Assembly (NCBI GenBank): GCA_945869195.1
Contig: CAMBNV010000011.1
Location: forward strand, 1 to 46,168
Length of the DNA: 46,168 nucleotides
Origin: Gemmatimonas phototrophica
GTDB lineage: Bacteria > Gemmatimonadota > Gemmatimonadetes > Gemmatimonadales > Gemmatimonadaceae
Direction: 5' to 3'
The notes beneath the pieces were generated by a model. That model worked only from the letters and a program-made list of their open reading frames with translations, did not search any database and was not told the origin of the DNA. This document shows positions 26,297 through 34,839 of the stretch, one piece after another. Position 1 is the stretch's first letter, and every line of letters begins with the position of its first letter. The position numbers were made by a program, and so were the translations under genes.

Positions 26297-27193
26297 TCAA
26301 CGCGTTGCGCCACCCACTCCAAACCCTGCCGTCCCGGTGCGCGGATCGAATGTCGCACCGGCCGGCAGCAGATGCATCCGCATCCCCGATGCGCCGAGGA
26401 CCTGCCCGGTTGGCGTCATCGCCGCCGACCGCGCGTCGTAGATCACGACCGTGCTCGCGCCGCGCACGCTCCACGTACCGTCGGGATGCACCACGAGCGC
26501 CGTGGATTCGTCGATACCCGCGGCAAGATGCGGGGCGCGCTCGAGCACGAGGCTGATCAGCCGGTTGTGCCGCTTCCGCCGCAGGAAATGCTGGTCGATG
26601 ATCACGTTGTCGATCAGCCCGAAGCCCGCGGTCGTGATGGTGTTGTCGCGCGCGATTGTGACCCACGAGAGCGTACTATCTGGGCGCGTCCCGCCTGGCC
26701 TGCGCTCGTCACCTGTGAGCATCACCGCCGACATCACCGCCGCGCCGGCCGAGGTCCCACCGATGACGGCTCCGGCGGCGTAGCGCGCATGGATCGCACG
26801 CTCGGTGGCCGTGCCGCGAATGACGTCCGCTAGGCGGACCTGATCGCCACCACCGAACCAGACGCCGGTCGCGCCGTCGAGCAATCGGGCGACCGAGTCG
26901 GTCATCGCTTGCTCGCGCGTGATCCATACGTTCTGCGCCTGCGCGCCGAGTCCACGGAGCTGCTCAGCCTTCTCCTCACCGCCGGTCAGACCGGAGGCAC
27001 TCGCCATCGCGAACACGATGATGCGTGCCTTGCCACGACCGCCCGCGAGCTCGACGAACTCTTGCACTAGTGCCGCGGGCTGTGGTCCGCCGCCGACGAT
27101 GTACAGGGTGCCGCGGCCCGCGGCCGATTGACCGGCGAGGGGGGCCGCGGCGAGTGTGGCGGCGAGCAGCAGGGTTTTGAGGAGTCTTTTCAT
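26297..27193 (-). CDS. Cyanophycinase-like S51-family peptidase, secreted
   Basis: 298 residues with a signal peptide (cleavage near L-A-G-Q). S51-type serine peptidase fold: I-V-G-G-G-P-Q at the start, F-G-G-G-D-Q at about 115, nucleophile Ser in G-T-S-A-G-A at about 147-152, and D-Q-H-F-L-R-R-K-R-H-N-R-L, a cyanophycinase hallmark. The family splits the isopeptide bonds of multi-L-arginyl-poly-L-aspartate or related substrates. A secreted form would act on external polymer. No cyanophycin synthetase is in the window. Confidence 0.88.
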   Translation of the reverse strand: MKRLLKTLLLAATLAAAPLAGQSAAGRGTLYIVGGGPQPAALVQEFVELAGGRGKARIIVFAMASASGLTGGEEKAEQLRGLGAQAQNVWITREQAMTDSVARLLDGATGVWFGGGDQVRLADVIRGTATERAIHARYAAGAVIGGTSAGAAVMSAVMLTGDERRPGGTRPDSTLSWVTIARDNTITTAGFGLIDNVIIDQHFLRRKRHNRLISLVLERAPHLAAGIDESTALVVHPDGTWSVRGASTVVIYDARSAAMTPTGQVLGASGMRMHLLPAGATFDPRTGTAGFGVGGATR

Positions 27194-27315
27194 GACTCAA
27201 AAGATACGACGGATGGCCCGGCGTGGCGCGAGCTATGGTAGCGTTTCCGTGAATGAATCGCCCCTCTACATCCGGCCTTGGTCTCGGCCTATCGGATGAC
27301 CCGCGACGCGGAGAA

Positions 27316-27420
27316 ACGGGCGACAGACGGCCGACAGGCCCCACCTGGGCCGCGCGGGGGCTGGTGGCGCCGCGTGAAGCGGCGCGCCCTAGTCCCGACC
27401 CCGATTGAAACTCCTATCGG
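27316..27420 (+). repeat. Dispersed element with hairpin (copy B)
   Basis: About 105 bp. In order: ACGGGCGACAGA, a CCCCAC/GGGCC block, a GC-rich hairpin with arms GCGCCGC and GCGGCGC around loop GTGAA (27368-27386), CCCGA, then CCGATTGAAACTCCTATCGG (27401-27420), itself able to pair by its CCGAT/ATCGG ends. Copy C matches almost base for base except for a 9-bp insertion. Located two bases beyond the stop of the 967-residue gene. Not a known IS end or CRISPR. Confidence 0.7.
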
Positions 27421-27422
27421 TT

Positions 27423-30326
27423 CTACAGCAAGGGCTGATAGCGCGGCTTCCAGAGGCGATCGTACGTGATGCCGACCCGCAGTTGACTCGCCATTCCCGG
27501 CATCAGGCTTCCAGGCACTTTTCCCTTGAAGAACATCAGGTCAGCGGACACGGCCAGCGACAGTTCATCCACGAGCGGGACCACGATCTCGTGGATCTGG
27601 TTGTAGCGGAGCGCGAGATTGGCGTCCGTGTCGAGAGGGGCAGGAAAGAAGTAGGTGAGATCGTTCACCATCCGGTAGCGCACGCGTCCAAATTCCCGAC
27701 GCCCGGCCCCGCCGCCGATCTGTCGTTCGTAGTCGCCACGCGCCTGCACGCCGACCTGCGGATTGGGGCGTCCGTAGTCGTTCTCCACCACCGCCGCGAG
27801 CTCCGTGCGTGGCCAGCGTTCAGTAGGGGTGAGCAGGAGTCCCGACATCCCACGCAACGAGAGCTGGCGAGCATTCCGTAGTCCGCTTGCGGTGTTCCGC
27901 GTGGGACTGAACTCACTATCGAACAGGGCGCGCACAAAAGGTTGGAGGCGGCGCCCTCTGTTCGCGCTGGAAGGGCGTAGCGTCAGGTCGATCCGTATGT
28001 CGTCCGTGGTCTCGACGACGCGAGCATTTCCACCCGCGGTGAGATGCTGCTCCGCGAAGGCGAGCCCGATACCGAGGTCCGTTGCCACCCGCATGCGGTC
28101 CTGCGACACGACAAATCGTCCGCTTGCCCCAGCTACCCACGCGTTGGCCCCGACGATGCGGCTCTCGGGGACATTTTCATATCCCGTGCGCGTCGAGACG
28201 GAGTTGGTGGAGACCCAGAGCGTGGGGCGCTGAAACATGAATGAGAAGAGCGGTTCGTATCGGGAATCGGGGGCGAGCATCGCCGCGATGGAGTCGACCT
28301 GCGCGGTCCCACGAGCGACGCCGCGGACCCGACGTAACTCAGCAAGGGCCCAGGGCTTGATGGCCAATGGCTCACCGCCGCGGACCGTCGCCTCAAGCAC
28401 ACCTCCGGCACCGATCTCAAAACGACGTCGGACCCGTCGTGCGCGCGTGAAGAATCGCGAACGGGCGCCTTCGTAGAGCACATCGCTCGTTGCCACTCTA
28501 TAAAACGTGGCACCGTCAATCGGGCGGCCATTGATGGATCCGGCGGCGAAGTCGATGCCGCTCGTCGCAAGCTCGCCGCGTCTATCGTCGCGCAACAGGG
28601 CCAGCAGGTCGCTGCCCGGCAGATCCAGTATGACGATCTCGTCCTCGGTCCATAGCCACTGACCGATTTCGTTCTCGTGCAGCTTGCCGATGAGCGGAGG
28701 AAACTGGTCGAGCCGGCGAATCACCGACGCCTCGGCGTTGCCGCGCTGGCGCAGCAACCGTGCGAGGAATGCCTCCCACATCGGCTTGGAAACCCGCCCT
28801 TGGGCAGTGACGGCGTCAAAATCCCGCAGCGCAGGACGGCGTTCGACGAGATCCACGAAGGCCGGAAGCATCAGCTCCCCCCGGGGCTGCGGATCCAAGC
28901 TGACCAAGCCTCTGAGTCGCCGTACGAATCCCGTATCGCTCGGCGTATCGTCGGTGACCATCGACAGGCGGTGCTCGACGGCCTTGAGGTAAGGCTGTCC
29001 TCCCCCCGCGGAGGATTGGAACTCCAGGTCGAGTCGGCCGACGCCTATGCCGTTGGCCGCGCTGCGTGCCACGATCGCCGGTGAGCTCGGTCGCACGAAT
29101 GGGCGGGCGGGAAGCTCCACTCGCACCCGACGATCTTCCGGAGCCGACGCGGCCGGAAGGTCGGCGACAATCGCGTCGATGCCGCGGACTTCCTCGGCCA
29201 CGAGGGCGTTCTCTGGTGCCGACATATTCGAGAGCACGACGATGGCGGTCGCGCCTGCGGCTTGCAGCGCAGCAACCTCGCGCCGGGCCGCGCTCACTGG
29301 CGACTCGAATCTGAATCCGGCAAGCGCGCTACGCGGTAGGCGATCCCGCAGCTCGCCGCTCACGAGCCCCAGGAAGCCAAGACGTACGCCTGCCTGCTCC
29401 ACGATCACGCGTGCCTTGAAGAGCGAGGAATCAGCCGTGGCGACATTCGCCGCCAGCAGGCCGACTTCCGGAAACTCACGCGCGAGAGCGGCAAGGCCGT
29501 CAGCACCCAGACCCAACTCGAACTCATAGGGCACGAGCAAGGAGTATCCCAGTTCGCGGAGCGCGGTGAAATCGAGGCGAGCCCGGCTTGGGCGCTCGAG
29601 CCCGACATCCGCGTTCTGGTGACCGAGGTCCACGGTGATGACGGCGACGGACTGTGCCGAGCCATTGGAGCGAAGTCGCGCTAGCAAGGTGGCCCGCGGG
29701 CCGAGTTCACCGAGATTGAGCGGGAGTTCGAATAGCCGCGAATCGAGGAGATCGAGTCGGTTCATCTCCCCGGTCGTGAACCCAGCGGTATCGCGGGGCC
29801 AAACGGCGCCGGGTCGCTCGATGATGATGGCGCGGTCACCCCGAGCCGTGCGCAGGCGCGAGGCGCGCACGGTCGTGCGCACCAAGTCTCCGAAGTCGCG
29901 TTGGCGCCGTGGATTTCGATCGATCATCGCCAGGAGATCGGGCTGCGGACGCCAAGGATCTTGGATCAGGAGCACGTTAGCCGAGATCATCGCAGGCAGC
30001 TCCTCAAGTGCTTCAGCCTGCTCGCGCCCCTCGAGGATCTCCGCGAGTTCGTCGCCCAGCGGCTCCTCCGACGGGAGGAAGATCACGATGCCCGGTGCCC
30101 GCCAAGCCAGATGCGAGACGAGCTTGAACGGAACTGACTCGGCGACGGCAACTTCGGCGAGCAGTTCATGCTCGTCCTGCGCGCGCTGGGCCCCCATCGC
30201 GCCGAGCGAGCGGGCTGTGTACACGACCGAGACACGGGTCGGCTGCGACTGCGCGCCAAGCTCCGGGGCGGACTGAGCCAGGAGACAAAGGACCAGGCCA
30301 AGCCGGATTAGGCAGCGAGTTACCAT
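27423..30326 (-). CDS. Degenerate nucleotidase fused to outer-membrane barrel
   Basis: 967 residues with a signal peptide (cleavage near L-G-A-Q). Residues about 200-640 follow the UshA layout: calcineurin-like part, then a 5'-nucleotidase C-domain-like part (N-G-R-P-I-D-G-A-T-F-Y-R-V-A). Yet the metal motifs are gone: the N-H-E-F-D-Y-G position reads Y-E-F-E-L-G and the G-H-S-H position V-A-D-L-P. Residues about 690-967 are beta-rich with aromatic-capped strands like an outer-membrane barrel. I read it as a catalytically dead nucleotidase domain on a barrel, perhaps a binding or uptake protein. Ends immediately at element copy B. Confidence 0.7.
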   Translation of the reverse strand: MVTRCLIRLGLVLCLLAQSAPELGAQSQPTRVSVVYTARSLGAMGAQRAQDEHELLAEVAVAESVPFKLVSHLAWRAPGIVIFLPSEEPLGDELAEILEGREQAEALEELPAMISANVLLIQDPWRPQPDLLAMIDRNPRRQRDFGDLVRTTVRASRLRTARGDRAIIIERPGAVWPRDTAGFTTGEMNRLDLLDSRLFELPLNLGELGPRATLLARLRSNGSAQSVAVITVDLGHQNADVGLERPSRARLDFTALRELGYSLLVPYEFELGLGADGLAALAREFPEVGLLAANVATADSSLFKARVIVEQAGVRLGFLGLVSGELRDRLPRSALAGFRFESPVSAARREVAALQAAGATAIVVLSNMSAPENALVAEEVRGIDAIVADLPAASAPEDRRVRVELPARPFVRPSSPAIVARSAANGIGVGRLDLEFQSSAGGGQPYLKAVEHRLSMVTDDTPSDTGFVRRLRGLVSLDPQPRGELMLPAFVDLVERRPALRDFDAVTAQGRVSKPMWEAFLARLLRQRGNAEASVIRRLDQFPPLIGKLHENEIGQWLWTEDEIVILDLPGSDLLALLRDDRRGELATSGIDFAAGSINGRPIDGATFYRVATSDVLYEGARSRFFTRARRVRRRFEIGAGGVLEATVRGGEPLAIKPWALAELRRVRGVARGTAQVDSIAAMLAPDSRYEPLFSFMFQRPTLWVSTNSVSTRTGYENVPESRIVGANAWVAGASGRFVVSQDRMRVATDLGIGLAFAEQHLTAGGNARVVETTDDIRIDLTLRPSSANRGRRLQPFVRALFDSEFSPTRNTASGLRNARQLSLRGMSGLLLTPTERWPRTELAAVVENDYGRPNPQVGVQARGDYERQIGGGAGRREFGRVRYRMVNDLTYFFPAPLDTDANLALRYNQIHEIVVPLVDELSLAVSADLMFFKGKVPGSLMPGMASQLRVGITYDRLWKPRYQPLL

Positions 30327-30741
30327 CCACTAAAATGTAGGATTCCGGGAGAATCCGCGACGTGCTCGATTAAAAGACGATTAATCCGCTGAGGCGGGGA
30401 AGGAGCAGGGGCATTCCGGACCGGGCGCATGATTCACGACGGGGGCGACATCCGGAATCTTCCCCTCAGCGTGTTACCCAGCGAGATCGGATTCGTCGTT
30501 TACGGAAGCATGGTGTTCAGCGAATCCCTGACGATGAACCTGTCGTACGGGCCCTCCCACGACTCCGAGGCCCAGTGGGGGGGGGGTGGGACGCCATGCG
30601 AATCTGCTCGCGACAAATGGACGCTGACCACGCTGCTGCGTGGTCAACACTTAGAAGAAGAGATCGAGCAGGAACCCGTGGTCGTCCGGGAATAAGGCGA
30701 CGGTCGGAGACAGCCTTCTCAATCCAAATTTCGGAGGTAGT
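30327..30741 (+). other. 415-bp gap with orphan open frame
   Basis: Contains an open frame at 30429-30695 (88 codons) starting near G-G-D-I-R-N-L-P-L-S-V and V-V-Y-G-S-M-V-F-S, a pattern vaguely like the C-terminal part of AsmA-type proteins, then broken by a ten-base G run (near 30575-30585) after which coding character is lost. Probably a decayed fragment. GGAGG at 30733-30737 is the ribosome site of the next gene. Nothing else seen. Confidence 0.35.
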
Positions 30742-31263
30742 ATGCGTTCAGTTCTTCGTCATGCGTTTGCGGTTGCGGCCCTTGTTGGTGCGGTGGCGAT
30801 CTCTGCCCAGGCCCAGATGGGGGGGCTAAAGGTTGAAGAAATCCGTATCGACCTCGCGAGCCTCAAGATCACGAACGGCACGTTGCTCGGCGCCGGGATT
30901 CCGGGCTCGGTGGCGCTCGGCATCTATCTGAACGACAAGATCGCACTCGAGCCGACCATGGGCTTCTCTTATACGAAGGCCGATGGCGCGACCGATGCCG
31001 CCACGGGGTTGAACCTCGGCGTCTTCGCGCCGTTCTACTTCGCCGGTGACCGCGGCCATAGCGGCCTCTTCGTCGCCCCCGGCGTCATGATTAGCAAGGT
31101 GACCGACGTGGACGCCGCGATTGACTTCGGCGCCGATGTGGGCTTCAAGCGCAAGATGAGCGACAAGGTCTCCTGGCGTGCCGCGGCCCAGCTGCGCGAC
31201 GGCGACAGCTTCACCGACGCCTCGATCAGCGGCGTGTTCGGCCTCAGCGTCTTCTGGCGCTAA
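30742..31263 (+). CDS. Small outer-membrane beta-barrel-like protein
   Basis: 173 residues. Signal peptide ends at A-Q-A-Q. The mature protein has alternating hydrophobic strands (L-F-V-A-P-G-V-M-I, V-S-W-R-A-A-A-Q-L-R-D) and ends F-G-L-S-V-F-W-R, typical of a small eight-strand outer-membrane barrel. Ribosome site GGAGG four bases from the ATG. It stands alone and is followed by a strong terminator. Family name unknown. Confidence 0.75.
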   Translation: MRSVLRHAFAVAALVGAVAISAQAQMGGLKVEEIRIDLASLKITNGTLLGAGIPGSVALGIYLNDKIALEPTMGFSYTKADGATDAATGLNLGVFAPFYFAGDRGHSGLFVAPGVMISKVTDVDAAIDFGADVGFKRKMSDKVSWRAAAQLRDGDSFTDASISGVFGLSVFWR

Positions 31264-31296
31264 GCGTCCCATCCGCGCGCTTCGGCGCGGACCGAT

Positions 31297-31339
31297 TGCA
31301 GGAAACCCCGCCGCGGATTCCGCGGCGGGGTTTTCTGCA
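31297..31339. terminator. Strong bidirectional rho-independent terminator
   Basis: Arms 31297-31316 and 31320-31339 pair over 20 bp with one mismatch around a 3-base ATT loop; the core is CCCCGCCGCGG with A-rich and T-rich ends, so it works in both directions. It separates the converging barrel gene and the small membrane protein gene. Confidence 0.85.
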
Positions 31340-31356
31340 TCTGGCACTCGGCGCCG

Positions 31357-31539
31357 CTACTTCCGCGCGAGATTGTAGGCGATCGCGGTCCCGATCGGCA
31401 TGGTAACCCAGAGCAAGGGCCCGCCAAAGAACCCCGCCACGCTTCCGGCAAGGGTGGCCGAGCCCCCCAGGCGGCGCGCGTGCGCAGGTGCGTCAGCCTC
31501 CGTGTCGCCGAGGTTGCCGCGTCTCAGGTCGCCTCTCAG
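31357..31539 (-). CDS. Short membrane protein overlapping the glycosyltransferase stop
   Basis: About 60 residues if it begins at CTG 31539, which overlaps the glycosyltransferase stop as CTGA. The second half is clearly coding: R-R-L-G-G-S-A-T-L-A-G-S-V-A-G-F-F-G-G-P-L-L-W-V, then T-M-P-I-G-T-A-I-A-Y-N-L-A-R-K, a glycine-rich membrane hairpin. The first half is less typical, so the start is uncertain. Function unknown; bounded by the bidirectional terminator. Confidence 0.4.
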   Translation of the reverse strand: MRGDLRRGNLGDTEADAPAHARRLGGSATLAGSVAGFFGGPLLWVTMPIGTAIAYNLARK

Positions 31540-32696
31540 GTGATGAACATCGGCCGGCTGAGTACTTCGCGGTACGCGAGATCGAGCCGATCGAGCTCCT
31601 TCTCCCACGAACGTGACTCCGCGGTGGCACGCGCGCCGCGACGGAGGCGCTCCCGCGCCTCGGCATCGACCATGAGTCGCCGCATCGCCGCTGCGCACGC
31701 GAGCGCATCGCCTGCAGGGAAGGCGAGGGCGTTGACGTCGTTCGCGAGATGGTCCGCGACTCCCCCGGCCGGCGTCGCGATGACGGGCAATCCCGACGCC
31801 ATCGCCTCGAGGACCACGAGACCTAGTGTCTCGGTGGTCGAGGCAAACAAGAAGGCGTCGGCGCTCGCGTAGAGCGCCGGCAGGATGTGGACGCGGTCGA
31901 GTGTGCCGAGGAAGGTGACCGATCGGCTCGCCCGCGCCCGCAGGGCGGGCAAGCTCGGCCCCGTGCCGGCGATGATGAAGCGCACGCTGCCGGGTGGGAG
32001 GGACTGCGCGAGCATCTCGTACGCGTCGAGCAGGCACTCGACGTTCTTCTCGGGCGCGAGCCGCCCGACATGCACGAAGGTGAATGCCGATCCGACGTGG
32101 AACCCCTCACGCGCCGCAAGGGAGCGTTTGCGCGGATGGAACTGCTCGATGTCGACGCCTCGTCCCCAGACCTCGACCGTGCTGACGCCGAGCTTCGCGA
32201 GATCGGCCTTGGCCGGGCTCGATGGCGTGAATGTACGCGTCGCAGAGGCATGGAACGCGGCGATGTTCCTCGCGATCGGCCCGCGGAGCCAGGGCACGCC
32301 ATAGGAACTCGCGTAGCGTGCGAAGTCCGTGTGGTACGAGGTGCACCATGGTACGTCCATGCGCCGAGCAGCGCGGCGCCCGAGTCGGCCGACGACGAAC
32401 TCCGTTGCGCAGTGCACGAGGTCGGGCTTGAACCGTGCGGCGACATCGCGGACCGTGCCCCACGCTGGCGCGGCGAGGCGGATCTCCTTGTACACTGGCG
32501 CCGGGATCGAAGGGATCGTCGTCACACGCGCGCCACCGTCGTCGACCACGAGACCATTCGCGTCGTGGGGATACCGCGGCGCGATCACTTCGCACTCCCA
32601 GCCTCGCGCGAGCAGGCCACGCACGGAGATCGCCGTGACGACGCTCACGCCGTTGACCTGCGGCGGATAGGTGTCGGAGCAGAAGAGGATGCGCAT
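31536..32696 (-). CDS. GT4-family glycosyltransferase (PimB/MgtA-like)
   Basis: 386 residues, GT-B fold. N-terminus R-I-L-F-C-S-D-T-Y-P-P-Q-V-N-G-V-S is the acceptor-side signature of the mannosyl/glucosyl-lipid transferases; in the C-terminal half, G-R-L-A-P-E-K-N-V-E and E-T-L-G-L-V-V-L-E-A-M-A-S-G (E-x7-E) bind the sugar nucleotide. Likely glycosylates a membrane lipid. Divergent from a phosphodiesterase-PAP2 pair and a second, truncated GT4 gene, so the group looks like a small glycolipid locus. Confidence 0.9.
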   Translation of the reverse strand: MRILFCSDTYPPQVNGVSVVTAISVRGLLARGWECEVIAPRYPHDANGLVVDDGGARVTTIPSIPAPVYKEIRLAAPAWGTVRDVAARFKPDLVHCATEFVVGRLGRRAARRMDVPWCTSYHTDFARYASSYGVPWLRGPIARNIAAFHASATRTFTPSSPAKADLAKLGVSTVEVWGRGVDIEQFHPRKRSLAAREGFHVGSAFTFVHVGRLAPEKNVECLLDAYEMLAQSLPPGSVRFIIAGTGPSLPALRARASRSVTFLGTLDRVHILPALYASADAFLFASTTETLGLVVLEAMASGLPVIATPAGGVADHLANDVNALAFPAGDALACAAAMRRLMVDAEARERLRRGARATAESRSWEKELDRLDLAYREVLSRPMFIT

Positions 32697-32881
32697 GGTG
32701 AGAACTTTGCGCGGCGCAGGTAACTAGGGAGTGACGGAACGGTCACAGGGAGATGATGCATTCAAGCCGCCCCGGCGGAATAGCGTTACCGATACGCGAC
32801 CGAGCGGTCGGCACGCTGATACACGACTCCGTGAGCTTCCTTCGCGATGACACTCCACTCGCCCTGCCCTATGGAGGCTTC

Positions 32882-33730
32882 GTGACCCGGGTTTCTCCGA
32901 TCCAGCGCGCGATCGTCGTCGTTCTCGACGGTCTCCGTCCCGATGCGATCCCACGCTTCGGCTTGCATCACGCGGCCGCACTCGCGCGTCGCGGCTCGAG
33001 CACGATGCTCGGTCGCACGGTCGAGCCGAGCGTGACCGCGGCGGCGATGGCCTCGCTCCTCACCGGCGCATCGCCGGAGCGCCACGGGCTGCAGGACACG
33101 CGGTTCCGGATCCCACGTCCGGGCGGCGTGCTGCACCCGCTGCCGCGCCTGCTCGGCGAGAAGTCGCTGCCGTCGTCGGCCTTCCTCGCTCGCATGCCGA
33201 TCCTGTTCAGCGGCATCGCCCAGCGGATGGCGACGCACCTTGGCTTCTCGCAGACGCGCTTCTCAGGGCTCGGCGCCTCGGACATCCTCACTGCTGCGAC
33301 CGCAACGTTGCGCGACCAGAAGCGCGGCCTGATCCTGTTGCATTGGCCGGACGGCGACGCAGCGGGCCATGCGCACGGTTGGATGTCGGACGGCTACGCC
33401 GATGCCGCGCGTGGCATGGACCGCGAGTTGGGCCGACTTGTCGCGACGCTCGACCTCGAGGATCCCGCGACGCTGCTGATCGCGCTCGCCGATCATGGCG
33501 GCGGCGGGACTCGCGCGGACCACCATGACAGTGCGCACCCGCTCAACCGAACGATCCCGATCATGCTCGCCGGTGGCGCGGTGCGTCGTGGCGACCTCGG
33601 CGCAGGCGCATCGCTACTCGACGTGCCAGCGACCGTCTGCTGGGCGCTGGGGATCGCGCAGCCCGAGAGCTACGCCGGACGACCGCTGTTGCACGCGATC
33701 CCAGGTGTAGTCGAGGCGGTGGCGGCATGA
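32882..33730 (+). CDS. Alkaline-phosphatase-superfamily phosphodiesterase
   Basis: 282 residues, type I phosphodiesterase/nucleotide-pyrophosphatase fold. Metal/active-site blocks: V-V-L-D-G-L-R-P-D-A near the N-terminus, nucleophile Thr in V-T-A-A-A-M-A-S-L, W-P-D-G-D-A-A-G-H and A-L-A-D-H-G-G. A longer frame starts at 32753, but GTG at 32882 has GGAG five to six bases ahead and starts just before the fold. Last codons overlap the PAP2 gene (ATGA). No signal peptide is obvious, so it may be cytoplasmic. Confidence 0.85.
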   Translation: MTRVSPIQRAIVVVLDGLRPDAIPRFGLHHAAALARRGSSTMLGRTVEPSVTAAAMASLLTGASPERHGLQDTRFRIPRPGGVLHPLPRLLGEKSLPSSAFLARMPILFSGIAQRMATHLGFSQTRFSGLGASDILTAATATLRDQKRGLILLHWPDGDAAGHAHGWMSDGYADAARGMDRELGRLVATLDLEDPATLLIALADHGGGGTRADHHDSAHPLNRTIPIMLAGGAVRRGDLGAGASLLDVPATVCWALGIAQPESYAGRPLLHAIPGVVEAVAA

Positions 33731-34263
33731 TCGTGCGCGCACCGCTGCTTCACCGACTCGACGCGCGCGACCGCGCGCTCTTCGTTCGCTGGGTGCTCGA
33801 CGAGCTGGCGCCGGCGCGCACGGCGCGCGGGTGGCGCGTGTTGACGCATACGGGCGGTTTCCGCGCGTCGATCGCGGCCGTGCTCGTGCCCTACTTTCTT
33901 GGCGCGCCGGTCCTGAGTGGGGCCGCGTTCACCGCCGGACTCGCGCTCTTACTTTCGCACCTCGTCGTGCAGTTGGTGAAGCGACGCGTGCTACGAGCGC
34001 GTCCCGGCCTGCGCGTCGACACCGCCGTGTATGTGCATACTCCGGATCAGTTCTCGTTCCCGTCCGGTCACTCCTGCGCGGTGATGAGTGTGGCGTTCGC
34101 ATACGCCGCGGCATTTCCCGCGCTCGCGGTGCCACTCGTCTCCGTCTCCACACTCGTCGGATTCTCCCGCGTGCGCCTCGGAGTCCACTACCCTGGTGAC
34201 GTCGTTGCCGGACAGGCGATCGCGATGCTCACGGTCCTCGGCTTGCGCTCCCTGGGAGTCTGA
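33727..34263 (+). CDS. PAP2-family membrane phosphatase
   Basis: 178 residues with about four helices. The three acid phosphatase motifs are complete: K-R-R-V-L-R-A-R-P (KxxxxxxRP), P-S-G-H, and S-R-V-R-L-G-V-H-Y-P-G-D. Would dephosphorylate a lipid phosphate such as phosphatidate, undecaprenyl-PP or a glycolipid precursor. Coupled to the phosphodiesterase by ATGA, followed two bases later by the truncated glycosyltransferase. Confidence 0.92.
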   Translation: MIVRAPLLHRLDARDRALFVRWVLDELAPARTARGWRVLTHTGGFRASIAAVLVPYFLGAPVLSGAAFTAGLALLLSHLVVQLVKRRVLRARPGLRVDTAVYVHTPDQFSFPSGHSCAVMSVAFAYAAAFPALAVPLVSVSTLVGFSRVRLGVHYPGDVVAGQAIAMLTVLGLRSLGV

Positions 34264-34265
34264 CT

Positions 34266-34445
34266 GTGATCGATGCACGTAAACTCCGGCTCGAGGTCTT
34301 CAGCGACACCTTCGCGCCGCAGGTGAATGGCGTGTCCCGTACGCTCGAACGACTCGTGAGGGCGTTCGAGCGGCGTCGTGCCGCGGTGTTGGGCGAGACC
34401 GTGGATGTACCGGGAGCGCTTCCGGATCCGCTGAGTCGAGCATAG
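34266..34445 (+). pseudogene. Truncated GT4 glycosyltransferase (N-terminus only)
   Basis: 59 codons from GTG 34266. The N-terminus R-L-E-V-F-S-D-T-F-A-P-Q-V-N-G-V-S-R-T-L-E-R-L is an intact GT4 start, and the frame continues E-T-V-D-V-P-G-A-L-P-D-P-L-S before hitting TAG at a sequence unlike any glycosyltransferase. A full gene would have about 380 codons. It follows the PAP2 stop by two bases, so it was the third gene of that operon and was cut off at about 34435. Confidence 0.75.
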
Positions 34446-34839
34446 TCAATCGTCGAGATTAACGTCGTCGCGGCACTTTCGACGATGACATGCTGCTTCA
34501 CAGTATTGTCGCAAAGCTACGTGTGACGCACTGCACTTCGATAGGTGGCGAGGCACGCCATGCCGATTCACGACTTCGATTCGTGGCTGGGTTCTGAGAC
34601 CGCAACGTGCGCGAGTTGGCGTGGGTCCCAAGCTACGATTCGCACGCCTGGCGGGACCGCGGGGCCGCGTGTCGCTAGTGAGATTTGAAGCGCGGCATCA
34701 TCGTGTCTAGGCCGACAACGGAGCCGCGGGATTCAACGGATCCGGTGTCCCAGAACCAGGTGCTGTTCACCCTGAGCCGCCGGCAGGTGGGACTGATCAC
34801 CGCATGGCGCGCGACCGTAAGCGAAAACGCGAGGGCGCG
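34446..34839. other. 394-bp gap, no gene recognised
   Basis: Lies between the broken glycosyltransferase and the xylanase stop. Slightly lower GC and no convincing coding pattern; short frames on both strands show no recognisable motifs. It contains no copy of the dispersed element and no clear terminator. Likely junction or decayed sequence. Confidence 0.5.

Noticed and set aside
27316-27420. CRISPR repeat, because the core contains GATTGAAAC after a hairpin
   Set aside because: Copies are single, kilobases apart and in both directions; no spacer array or cas genes.
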